From Mesostigma viride (taxonomy: Eukaryota > Streptophyta > Mesostigmatophyceae > Mesostigmatales > Mesostigmataceae), in contig RPFO01000103.1 of assembly GCA_009746045.1 (NCBI GenBank), positions 482,070 to 512,069 on the forward strand: DNA of 30,000 bases, written 5' to 3'. Each line of letters begins with the position of its first letter. The first letter of the stretch is position 1. The notes below the pieces were generated by a model that searched no databases, was not told the DNA's origin, and was given only the letters and a program-made list of their open reading frames with translations. A program made the translations under genes and the position numbers. This document shows, in pieces, positions 9,244 to 19,500 of the stretch.

Positions 9244-10470
9244 TCAGCCGTCGACAACGCACTGCGGCGGGACCGCAGGTGCCTGCTTGCAGCGTGCCGA
9301 GACCGCAGTGCAGCCCCACACACCCACGTACCGCAGCGACCTGCAGTTGTCCAATAACGCCCTTATCCCAGCATCCGACACGCCCGCGCACCGGACCGCG
9401 TCAAAATGCGCCAGCTGGGCGCAGTGCGAGGCCAGGGCCACGATGCTAGCGTCTGTAACCCCCGGGCACCATGCGACATCGAGGAGCTCAAGCCCCGGGC
9501 AGGACTTGGCGATGGTGACGATGCTGGCATCGGTCACGCCGCCGCATCCCGCGGCGTCCAGGTGGCGGAGATCCCAGCACAGCTCGCCGACAGCCCGGAT
9601 CGAGCGGTCGGTGACGCCGTTGCACCATGCCACGGTGAGCTGCTGGAGCGAGGGGCAGCGTTCGGCGATGAGGCTGATGCTGCGGTCGGTCACGCCGGAG
9701 CAGCCCTCAACATTGAGCCGGAGGAGCTTTGGGCAGTGTTCGGCTAGGGCGGTGATTCCTTTGTCCGTCACGCTGCGACAGTTTGAGACGTTCAGTGACT
9801 GGAGTAGCTGGCACCCCTCGACGAGGGACTGGACGCCGGCATCCGTCACGCGGGAGCACCGGGCGACGTCCAGGGTGTTCAGGTGGAGGGAATGCTTGGC
9901 GAGCGAGCGCATGCTGCGGTCGGTGATGCCAGCACAGAGCGCCACGTCCAGGTAGCGCAGCTCGGGGCAGACCTTGACGATGTTCAGGAGGTCCGCGTCG
10001 ACGGCGTCCCACCAGAGGTCGGCCGGGTCGCGGCGGACGGCCGGGACGGTCTCGTCGGCGCGGCCCCACGCGCTGATGCTGCGCAGGTTGGGGCATTTCG
10101 ACACGATCCAGGTGAGCGCCTTCCCCGGGCTGGTCTTGCCCATGCAGCCCATGTCCTCGCCGTAGATATGGCGGACAGATTCGAAGGACTCGTCCACGGA
10201 GTCGTGGAACGCGCGGCAGAGCCGCCTCAGCCGCAGTTTCTCCATCAGCGGCACTATTTCCAGGATAAGTGGCCCTACCCCCGACAGGCCGACCACTTCC
10301 TGCAGGCCAACCATTCGTGAACCACCAGCTACAGCGCGGGATTCATGCTCAACGCAGGTTGTGGGGAGCAGGGGGGGGCTGCTAGGCCGTAAGTCCATTT
10401 CCAACTTGAACAGCCGCTCGTGAAACCCTGTCCTCCATTTCAACCAGGTCCCACCCTGCCTACTAGGCAT
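9244..10470 (-). CDS. F-box-like leucine-rich-repeat protein (FBXL/AMN1 type)
   Basis: A single uninterrupted frame of 408 codons, starting at the ATG at 10470; a further in-frame ATG is at 10398. Residues about 61-92 (G-P-L-I-L-E-I-V-P-L through L-C-R-A-F-H-D-S-V) resemble a degenerate F-box. From about residue 166 to the end run eight regular 26-residue cysteine-containing repeats, with pattern C-P-x-L-x-x-L-D-V-A-x-C-x-G-V-T-D-x-S-I, plus an irregular repeat on each side. In this family the F-box binds Skp1 of an SCF ubiquitin ligase and the repeats bind the substrate; here the weak F-box leaves AMN1-like proteins without ligase function as an alternative. It has no introns, although its divergent neighbour MSH6 is intron-dense. 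The substrate cannot be inferred. No signal peptide or membrane segment is visible. Confidence 0.88.
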   Translation of the reverse strand: MPSRQGGTWLKWRTGFHERLFKLEMDLRPSSPPLLPTTCVEHESRAVAGGSRMVGLQEVVGLSGVGPLILEIVPLMEKLRLRRLCRAFHDSVDESFESVRHIYGEDMGCMGKTSPGKALTWIVSKCPNLRSISAWGRADETVPAVRRDPADLWWDAVDADLLNIVKVCPELRYLDVALCAGITDRSMRSLAKHSLHLNTLDVARCSRVTDAGVQSLVEGCQLLQSLNVSNCRSVTDKGITALAEHCPKLLRLNVEGCSGVTDRSISLIAERCPSLQQLTVAWCNGVTDRSIRAVGELCWDLRHLDAAGCGGVTDASIVTIAKSCPGLELLDVAWCPGVTDASIVALASHCAQLAHFDAVRCAGVSDAGIRALLDNCRSLRYVGVWGCTAVSARCKQAPAVPPQCVVDG

Positions 10471-12205
10471 TTCAGCTTGGCCATTATAATTGACAACCCC
10501 GACTTTCAAATGGACTACTTAAGAAGGAGCTACTGCAACAAAAAGCCACTTTGTTCTCAAAATGTGCGTATTTCAGCTCGCGAGTTCGAGCCACAAAATT
10601 ATGACCCCACTTGCAACCGCCAACCGGTGGACTGCTGCTGCTGCGGAACTGGCAGTACTGCGCGCAAGCGTCGGAACTCGGAAGGCAATTAATATCGATA
10701 TATACCTTGATTTACAAAACACTCACATGGCCGAGGCGTAGATGATTTCTCATGGCCGAGGCGTGGATGACCCCTCGTGCGACCCCTCTTTCGCGATATT
10801 TGACCAGCGGAGCGGATCTACAGTAGGTTCGCCGGTCAGCGCATTTGGTCAACTACTTGGAATCTGGCTCTGGGCTCCGGTGTTGCTTCATGGTCTCAAG
10901 CTCTTAAGCCTGGGATCCTGAAACGTACTCCTAGGGGTGTAGATTCAGTCAGTCAGTCAGTCAGTTGGATCCCGTGGGTGTAGAGTAATTCAGACGGCAT
11001 GGCATTCTGTCGGGATGAGCCTTTCGCCTGTCGGCCGCACAAGGCGATGTTTGGGTCCAGCTGGGTGACGGCAAAGTTTGACCGGTGAATTGGAGCTGTC
11101 CTGCAGGAATAAAGACGTTTCAGAATTGCGTTAGCGGGATCTTCCGTCGTTTGAGATTTGATTGATGATATCGGGTATAGATCATGTCGGACTACGGGAT
11201 TTCTAACGGAACCTACCAGCCACAGGCTGCCCACCTCCAAGTGGGCGTAATCCAAACGATTTTGAACTGGGAATTTGTTGTTGTTAGTCAGCCAGTCACG
11301 GACTGACACCTGTGAGACAGTGGCAGTTGTTGTTGTTGTTGATCCCCAACGCCACACACATGGCGTGGGAACCAACAACAATAACGCAGTCCAAAACCAA
11401 TGATGAATGATGAATGATGAATGACTGTACGAATGAGGATGAAATGTGAACAACGCCGCACACATGGGCAGCTACAGTATGGGTGAGTTGGCAATATGTT
11501 GCCGCGATGATGACAAGCCCACGTTTCCATGCAGAACTGTTGTGCACATGCCTGACCTGAAACGTCCGAACGTGTCACGTGGGCGAGGGGTGGGCGAGTA
11601 TCTAGTAAGTACCATGATTGTGCGGAGTGACTGCGGACTGCGGAGTGTAGGTGGATCCGTCGAAGCGGGCAACTGTGTTAGTTTTAACTGTTGACGCATC
11701 GCAAGGGCCAAGGCGCGGCGCAGCGTTGAAGGTTGCACCGTCAGCCACCGTGGGCCCCTGGTGGGCCCCACACTTGGGCTCAGACATGTACATGCTGTAA
11801 AGAGCAACAGCACTGTAACAGTACTGTACAGTACAGTATCGGCGCACGGCGGCTACAGTGTACCGGGATACTGAAGCTACAGTATAAGCTAAGAATGTAC
11901 ATACGTACATACTGTAGTGTATCTTGTTCGCTGCTGCCGCCTGTGGGGCGCAATTCTGAAGAATTCACCGGACACCATGGCACCTGCGATTATCCGTCCG
12001 CTCGCGCGAGGGAGATCCGTAGTGGCGGGAAATTTTCGAATGCATGGTGCACACGGAAGCCAATTACCAGGAAGCGAGCGCCATGCCATCCGCCATGCCA
12101 GCTTCAATTTCAGATTACGCAGCATTCTGAGAAGGCGCGGCAATAATTGCTCGTGAGATGACCCACTGAGTGCCGAGTTTCCAGAAAGACCAGGCTCGTG
12201 CGAAG
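10471..12205. other. Intergenic region between divergent LRR gene and MSH6
   Basis: 1.7 kb that should hold both promoters. Visible features: an A/T-rich ATATCGATATATA about 220 bp upstream of the LRR start (10691-10703), a direct repeat CATGGCCGAGGCGT (about 10728 and 10753), CAGT units (10947-10964), a GTT/GAT-rich stretch (11277-11440), a CTGTAC-rich patch (11800-11920) and an E2F-like site (12025). Open frames here overlap and lack domains. No RNA gene was seen. Confidence 0.5.
12025..12032 (-). promoter_or_regulatory. Candidate E2F/DP site upstream of MSH6
   Basis: GCGGGAAA on the plus strand is TTTCCCGC on the minus strand and fits the E2F consensus TTTSSCGC. It lies about 175 bp before the MSH6 ATG. 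MSH6 is an S-phase gene and an E2F target in plants and animals, so the site is plausible, but an 8-mer match alone is weak. Confidence 0.4.
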
Positions 12206-13558
12206 ATGGCGCCTGAGCCATCCAAGCCGGCTGCCCCTTCGCAGCGCTCCATCAAGTCCTTTTTCGCTCCCAAGCCCGCGGCACCCAAAAACGATGCCAC
12301 TGCTGTGCCTGACAAGGAGGTTCTGAAGACGCCCACGGCGGCACGCCCGGCACCCGTCCATGGTGAGCATCCTGACGGCTCCGCCGCGCGCGTGGCATCT
12401 ACACCCTCTCCCTCGGCAACCACATGCACATCCACCGGGGGCCGACGCCTGGCGGCCAAGCCCACGGCCGGCGATGGCGCCGCACTCATCGGCCGCAAAA
12501 TTAAAGTCTGGTGGCCGGATGAGAATAGCTGGTTTGAGGGGACGGTCAATGCCCACGATTCCAAGAAAGGGAGGCATCAGGTGCTGTATGACGACGGGGA
12601 CGAGGAATGGTTGGCCCTTGAGAAAGAGACGATCGAGTGGGTCGACGACGTGGCCCCGGCGCCCGGTCTCGCATCCAAGCGTAACGTAGGAGATGGCGCG
12701 GGGGGGGACGCGCCCGCCGGGCGTGCGCTTGCCAAGAGTTCCACGCCCGCTGCGCCCTCTCGGTCGAAACCCTCCAAGGGTACCCCGCCGCGCCGGCCGG
12801 AGGACCGGAAACGCCCGCACGCGGCGAATTCTGACGCCAAGGAGCGCGCCCGCGCGCGCCCGGCCAAGAAGGCGTTTGTGCTGGACGACTCGGATGACGA
12901 CGACGCTGACGACGATGAGGCAGATGCCGCTGACGATGATGAGGAGGAGGAGGAATGGTCTCCCGGGGGGGGGGCAAGGGGGCAGTCATTGCGGTGGACA
13001 GTGGGAGCGATGACGACGATGAAGTCAGCATGGATGAGGAAGACGATGACGAAGATGATGAGGGTCGTCGTGGCAACAAGGCCAACAAGTCAAAGCCGAG
13101 GGCGAGCAAGGCCAAGGCCTTGACGAGGGTGCCCACGCAGGGCAAACGGGCAGTCAGGGCAGATAAGCAGGCGCTGGAGCAGGATGAGAAGACGGCTGGG
13201 CAGGACACGAAGTGTGTCAAGGGGCAGGACAAGGGGCCGAAGCAGGATGAGGTGGAGGATGACGGCCTGGATGACAAGGACGACAAGACCCCTGGTCGGC
13301 ACGGTGCCCGGCCCCAGGGCGGCGAGAGGCAGCCCTGGGCGAGCCCCTGCCAGGGCAAGCCGCCCGCGGGCCCACCTGGGAGCGCCCTGAGGAAGGCGGC
13401 CTTGTCCCCGGGTGGCGAGGAGCGTCCCTCGGCGCTTCACGCGATGATGAAGATGGGCAAGGGGGCCGGTGGCAAGGCCGGCGGGGGGGTGAGCGGGGCC
13501 GGCGGCAAGGCGGGCGCGAGCCTGGAGGGTGGCAAGAAGGAAGGAGGCGCGGACGCAG
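12206..13558 (+). CDS. MSH6: MSH6 exon 1: PIP box, Tudor domain, acidic/basic linker
   Basis: The PIP box (residues 13-20) should recruit PCNA. The Tudor domain (95-145; I-K-V-W-W-P, Y-D-D-G-D-E-E-W) reads histone methylation in plant MSH6. An acidic stretch (D/E runs about 12885-12960) continues in the next frame (D-S-G-S-D-D-D-D-E-V-S-M-D-E-E) after the G10 tract at 12965-12974. One G more or two fewer would join the frames. No GT-AG pair of usable size explains the shift, so it is an assembly error, a population indel or a null mutation. The remainder is a Lys/Gly/Asp-rich disordered linker. The donor is CAG|GTAGGG, phase 1. Confidence 0.85.
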
Positions 13559-16500
13559 GTAGGGGCGTGGCGTGGCCATGATGGGTCGTGCCGGATGCAG
13601 GTACTGCCAGTTCTATTGCCAGTTCTGTCTGCCAGTTCCATCCCAGCTCCCGGCCTCCACCCAGCCACCCCTTTTACCTTATCCCGATGTAACTATGACT
13701 GTATTTCATTGTGAGTAATCTGCTGTGAGTAGGCTGCTAAGTGAGTGACTCCCCGTTCCCTCCTACGCCCGCACCTCATCAGCTCAGGATCCCATCGAAG
13801 GGCAGCACACTTTAGTTTCGATGGAATACCTCCCCGCTGCCACCTCCCCTCCTCTGCTAGAAATGGTGTTGGAGTAGCTCTTTAAATATCCCGTTAAATA
13901 GCCCTTCCAATAGTCCATTAAATAGCCCTTTAGAAAGCCCTTTAGATAGCACTTTAGATGGCCCTTTCAATATCCATTTGAGGTGGACCGTAGGTAACCT
14001 TCGGTACCCGGCGCCAGGACTGTGGCGCCAACTGGCGCGCGCCCCGCCAAAGGTGAACCCGGCCCAGCCAAAAGGCCACACTTCAGGCACGATGGGGGGG
14101 GACCATCCCCCCAGCCTAGGCATGGCCACAAATCAAAGCTTCTGAAGCTGAACTTTTGCAGCGAATCAGATACGTCCACGGCGAGTGAGCCTGTTCAGTC
14201 AGCGTGATTTTTAGAGGTGGCTAGCTCAAGGTATGATCTTTGAGGCTAAACTTTGCATGGAAAGAGCCACATGCAAACATGATGACCTTAAAAATAGGAA
14301 ACCTTTTCTGTTTGACCTGGGGCTTTGAAAACAACTTATCCACAGACACAACATCCCTTCAGTGTCATAAAATGTGGGATAAAGTCAATCCAGGTGCCTG
14401 CTGGGAGCCATAACCTATTTTTAGCTGCTGCAACTCGCCACTTGCTGACTTCTAGAGGAAGATTCCAAATTGGGTGTCGTACATGCGATTCTGGATCCTC
14501 TTGATGATTTCCGCTGGGCTATCACAAGCTTATGCTAGATGTCTGCACATATGATTACGCATCACCCTCCCTGGCAGGGGGGGAGGTTACCTACGGTCCA
14601 CCTTAATAGTCCTTTAAATAGCCCTTTAGAAAGCCTTTTAGATAGCCTTTTAGATAGCCCTTTAGATAGCCCTTTAGATAGCCCTTCAATTAACAATTTA
14701 AATAGCCCTTCGCATAGCCGCATTAGCTATGGGGAGGCTTATCCTGCCACAGCTCCATACGCCCCCCCTATGCCATACCTGCACCAGCCACCCCCTCTTG
14801 TAGATCCCTGAAGAAAACCCGTACCAGAAAGAACCCGCCCGTTATCCTGTAGATGATTCCCCCCATTCCTCCCCCCTGGTGATCCGACCTATGCTTGGGA
14901 GATAAGTCGATCGCTTGAGTCTTACCCAAGTCCTCGTCGGTGGGTGCGCGTGAGCGATGCCCTAGAGTTATACCCATGTGTGGGTTTCCCTTATCGTTTT
15001 CCCGCCATTCCCTCAACAAGACTCCCCCTCAGGCCAATCCCATCCCTTAGCTGGCCACTAAGTAAGGAATCCATCAGTAACGTGTTGTTTCCTCTGCTCC
15101 CTCCCTGAATATTTTTCAACTCCATCGATGCCCCATGTGCAACTTCCCCTCCACCAGCCACACCAGCACGTACCAGCTCCCCCTGCATCGACGGCCCAGG
15201 CCGGGCGAGCCAGAGCCCTGCCTCTGGTCCGGGCGGTGGCAGTACCAGCCAGGCGGGCGGCGCGGCCGGCAGCAGCGGCCACGGGGGCGGTGTCGATGAG
15301 GGCACGTGCCATGTGGCGCTCACCCAGCTGGGGTGCGAGGACCGTTTCGCGACGCGGTTCAGCGACCCAAAGTACTTCTTCTACACCAGGTCGGTGGTGC
15401 AGCACTTTCCTAGGCCACGTGGGTGGTGGTGTTTGGGTCCATGTCTGCACTGTAGTGTTCATGTCCGTACTATATTGTTTACTATAATGTTTACTAAAAT
15501 TTTCCTACTCTTTACATAGTAGTGTATGTGTAGCGCTTCAGCGACCCAAAACGCTTCTTCTTCACCAGGTGGGTGGTTAGTTATCGTTCGTTAGTTATCG
15601 GTTTGGCGGGTTCGTGTCTATACCCTGGTGTTCCTACCCTATGTTTAGAAGTGGTTGTGTATACTTGCGGCAGTGTATCCAATGAGACAACCAGCACAGG
15701 CCAGAAATCTGTGCACTGTTCGTAGTGTGCGGATCTATACTTGTAGCGCTTGACGTACCCAAAGTACTACTGGTTCACCAGGTGGGTGGCTGCATGTGCT
15801 CTACACCAGGTGGGTGGCTGCATGTGCTCTACACCAGGTGGGTGGTCATCGCTGGTCCCAACCTCGATGGCTTCTCGTCACCTGCCCTACACCAGGTGGG
15901 TCAAATGGAAGGTGGCCGTGGCCACATGAGGGGGAAGGTAGTATCCTGTATCTACTATCTACAGGATACTACCTGACTACATAACTGTTACCTACTGCAT
16001 AATCATTATGTATTTACATTTAGTAAATACATAATGATTGTTCATATCCTCTCCTAGTATCTATATTACAACCTGATTAGTACATATGTTCACTGTTGTT
16101 TCTCTTCTCTTCTCTTCTCTTCTCTGCCCCACCCCACCCCCCACCGTTTTTTTTATTTCGATGGTTTACCGATGTGCATTTTTATTCCCCCTCCCCCCCC
16201 GGTTTATTAATTAAGGTTTTTTCTCTGTTCCACCACCACCACCACCACCACCACCACCACCACCACCACCACCACCACCACCACCACCACCACCACCACC
16301 ACCACCACCACCACCACCACCACCACCACCACCACCACCACCACCACCACCACCACCACCACCACCACCACCACCACCCACAACCGATGTTTGTGACCGA
16401 TGTATGTGTTGCCTCCCCCCCCCCTCCCCCCGCAGGAACGTGAGGGATGCCCAGAAGCGGGCACCTGGCGACGAGGGCTACGACCCCCGCACGCTCTACG

Positions 16501-19500
16501 TGCCGCCCGCGTTCCTCAAGGAGCTCTCGCCCGGCCAGGTGCGTGTGGTAGCATAGACATGGCAAGGTGCGCGTGGTTTTGTAAAATAGTGTAGTCGCAG
16601 AGCGGGTGAATACCAGTAAATAAGACCAAGTAGGCTTGCTAGAGCTTGTGGTAGCAAGCAGGGCACTTGCGTATGCCAGCAGCGACGACCGACCGGCTGC
16701 GTTTTGTAGTAGAACGGGGCCACGAGGTGGGCAAGAGAAGGGCTACGGAAGGTGCATCTTCAATGTAGGCATGTGTTTAAGACTGTGTGACCTAGGGTAG
16801 AACCTGAGGTATCTGTCTTGATGTCACGTCTGGCCGCAAATCTCACATGATCGCCTGCGTTTTTGTGACCATGCCTTCCTCTGTTGACCTCCCTGTGTGC
16901 TGTCAACTGCGCGACGCCGCCCCCGTGGCCGCGTGCAGCGGCAATGGTGGGACTTCAAGGCCAAGTACTTTGACCACGTGTTCCTATTCAAGGTGGGTTG
17001 TCAAATGATTTCAAGTCGAAATAGTTTGGCCAGGTGTTCCTATTCAAGGTGGGATGTCTGATGACTTCAAGGCCAAATAGTTTGACCACTTGTTCCTATT
17101 CAAACTGGGTTTTTGTCAAAGCAAATGACTTTGATCGCTTTGCTCCTATTGAGGCTGGCTTCTTTTCCAAAGCCAACTACTTTGACCACAAGTTCCTGCT
17201 CGAGATGGGTTGCTTCCAACATTGCGTGCTTTGCCGACATTCTTTGAGCTTCAAAACTTGGTTGTGAGTATTTTGAGAAACTCTCCAGTTCAATACGTTT
17301 GCTAGGCAGTTTCTGCAAGGCAGGCCCACGGTTAACTGTATGCGTGGTTGGTTGTTGTTCGTGGTGGTGGGATTGGGGGTGCGGGGAGGGGGGGGGGGGG
17401 GGGGGGGATGGAGGTGTGGTATGTGTGTGTGAGTGCGTGCGTGCGTGGCCGGCCTAAATAGCACATGCCCTAAGTGCCTTCCTACCACACGTTCTAATTT
17501 CTTTACTTATACATGTCCTAATTGCTTTACCCCTCTGTGCCCTAATTGCGTTACCCTCTGTGCCCTCATTGCGTTACCCTCTGTGCCCTAATTGCGTTCC
17601 CCTCTGTGCCCTAATTGCGTTACCCTCTGTGCCCTAATTGCTTTACCCTCTGTGCCCTAATTGCGTTCCCCTCTGTGCCCTAATTGCGTTACCCTCTGTG
17701 CCCTAATTGCGTTCCCCCTCTGTGCCCTAATTGCGTTACCCTCTGTGCCCTAATTGCGTTCCCCCTCTGTGCCCACCTCTTCTATCTGGTCGGCACGTAG
17801 GCTCGAGGTGTGCCAGATGGTTAGTACCACTTACTATCACCCTTATCTGAACTGTACCCTGTTTTTGTCGTTCCATGCGGGTACCCTCTTCTACCAGGTC
17901 GGCAAGTTCTACGAGATGTACGAGATGGATGCCATCGTCGGCGGGCGCGAGCTGTCGCTCGAGTTCATGAAGGTGTGGGCATGCAACCGCGTGGTGGCAC
18001 AATGAAGTAATCCTTATCATGGTATCAGAGTGTGACAAACTTTGGTACAGTATATTATGCAAACTCTGGTACAGTACAGCATGCAAACTCTGGTACAGTA
18101 TATCATGCAAACTCTGGTACAGTACAGCATGCAAACTCTGGTACAGTATATCATGCAAACTCTGGTACAGTACAGCATGCAAACTCTGGTACAGTACAGC
18201 ATGCAAACTCTGGTACAGTACAGCATGCAAACTCTGGTACAGTATATCATGCAAACTCTGGTACAGTACAGCATGCAAACTCTGGTACAGTCAAGCATGC
18301 ATATAAAGCCATGAGTCTGTCGCTCGCTGTTCACGAAGGTGGGTCGTTAGTTTGATACTATTGTAGTCATCGCAGTGGTATAGTAGTTAATAATACAATA
18401 GAGTGTGGGTCGTTTGTTGCTACGGGCAGAATAGAGTGTAGTACCTGCCATGTAGTGCACATGGACAGGATAGCATGTAGAAGGAGCTGTCGCTCGAGTT
18501 TGGGAAGGGCGCTTCGCAAGGCAACCCCTAACACTTGATGTACTGTAGCGCAGTATAGTAAATCACCAACATCCTTCCTACCGCTTCGCAAGGCAACCCC
18601 TAACACTTGATGTACTATAGCGTAGTATAGTAAATCACCAACATCCTTCCTACCGCTTCGCAAGGCAACCCCTAACACTTGATGTACTATAGCGTAGTAT
18701 AGTAAATCACCAACATCCTTCCTACCGCTTCGCAAGGCAACCCCTAACACTTGATGTACTATAGCGTAGTATAGTAAATCACCAACATCCTTCCTACCGC
18801 TTCGCAAGGCAACCCCTAACACTTGATGTACTATAGCGCAGTATAGTAAATCACCAACATCCTTCCTACCGCTTCGCAAGGCAACCCCTAACACTTGATG
18901 TACTATAGCGCAGTATAGTAAATCACCAACATCCTTACTACCGCTTCGCAAGGCAACCCCTAACACTTGATGTACTATAGCGCAGTATAGTAAATCACCA
19001 ACATCCTTCCTACCGCTTCGCAAGGCAACCCCTATGGGTCAGGTTGTCCCTTTAGATCAGGTTATTCATACTCAGTATAGGTTACTCATATATGTCACTC
19101 GATAGCTTCCTCATATAGGACACTCATATAGGTTACCCATTCGGGCTCGGATTCCCTTTTTTTTCTTACTGTCCAACCCTGGGCCCCCCACCTCCGTTTG
19201 GGCACCCGCCTATAGCTAGCTCACATTTGTACGAGTATAAGTTTGCCTGGACATGTTTACCATTGTCTCCCTGGACTTGTTTCCATGTCAAGAGGAGTTA
19301 TCCGTTTTTCCCGGCGGCCGTCCAATAACAAGCAGCCTCACTGCTGAACCTACTGAATATTTCCTCCCCTTGCACCGTAATCCTCTGCTTCCTGTAATTC
19401 TGGCGTCCGTACCCCACTGCTTCTGGCATCCGTACCCCTCTGCTCCTGGCGTCCGTACCCCACTGCTTCTGGCGTCCGTAATCCTCTGCTTCTGGCATCC

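Larger units (their letters stand above)
13559..15157 (+). other. MSH6 intron 1
   Basis: About 1.6 kb, GT at 13559. It holds two blocks of a 12-bp minisatellite on either side of a 623-bp element with terminal inverted repeats, and non-coding sequence otherwise. The acceptor is not certain: AG at 15156-15157 after CTTCCCCTCCACC gives the right phase, and so does AG at 15165-15166. Confidence 0.6.

Noticed and set aside
10471-10509. Longer N-terminus of the LRR protein from 10509
   Set aside because: The codon at 10509 is TTG. The first in-frame ATG is at 10470.
10953-11465. 170-codon minus-strand frame in the intergenic region
   Set aside because: Low-complexity stretches, no domain and no start context; overlapped by other frames.
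12170-12205. Upstream start of MSH6 at 12170
   Set aside because: That codon is GTG. The first ATG in frame is 12206, in a good initiation context and followed by the PIP box.
12959-12978. A tiny intron explaining the exon 1 frame change
   Set aside because: The only GT...AG pair there spans about 20 bases, too short for splicing. A G-run indel is simpler.
16096-16565. Open frames encoding poly-His, poly-Trp or poly-Val
   Set aside because: They are the translation of the (CCA)49 array in an MSH6 intron; there is no other coding signal.
18017-19023. Long repetitive open frames on both strands (24- and 72-bp periods)
   Set aside because: Repeat units divisible by three stay open without selection. 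They lie in intron 5 between exons with matching phases.
18511-19034. CRISPR-like array
   Set aside because: The whole 72-bp unit repeats with no variable spacers, and the context is a eukaryotic intron.
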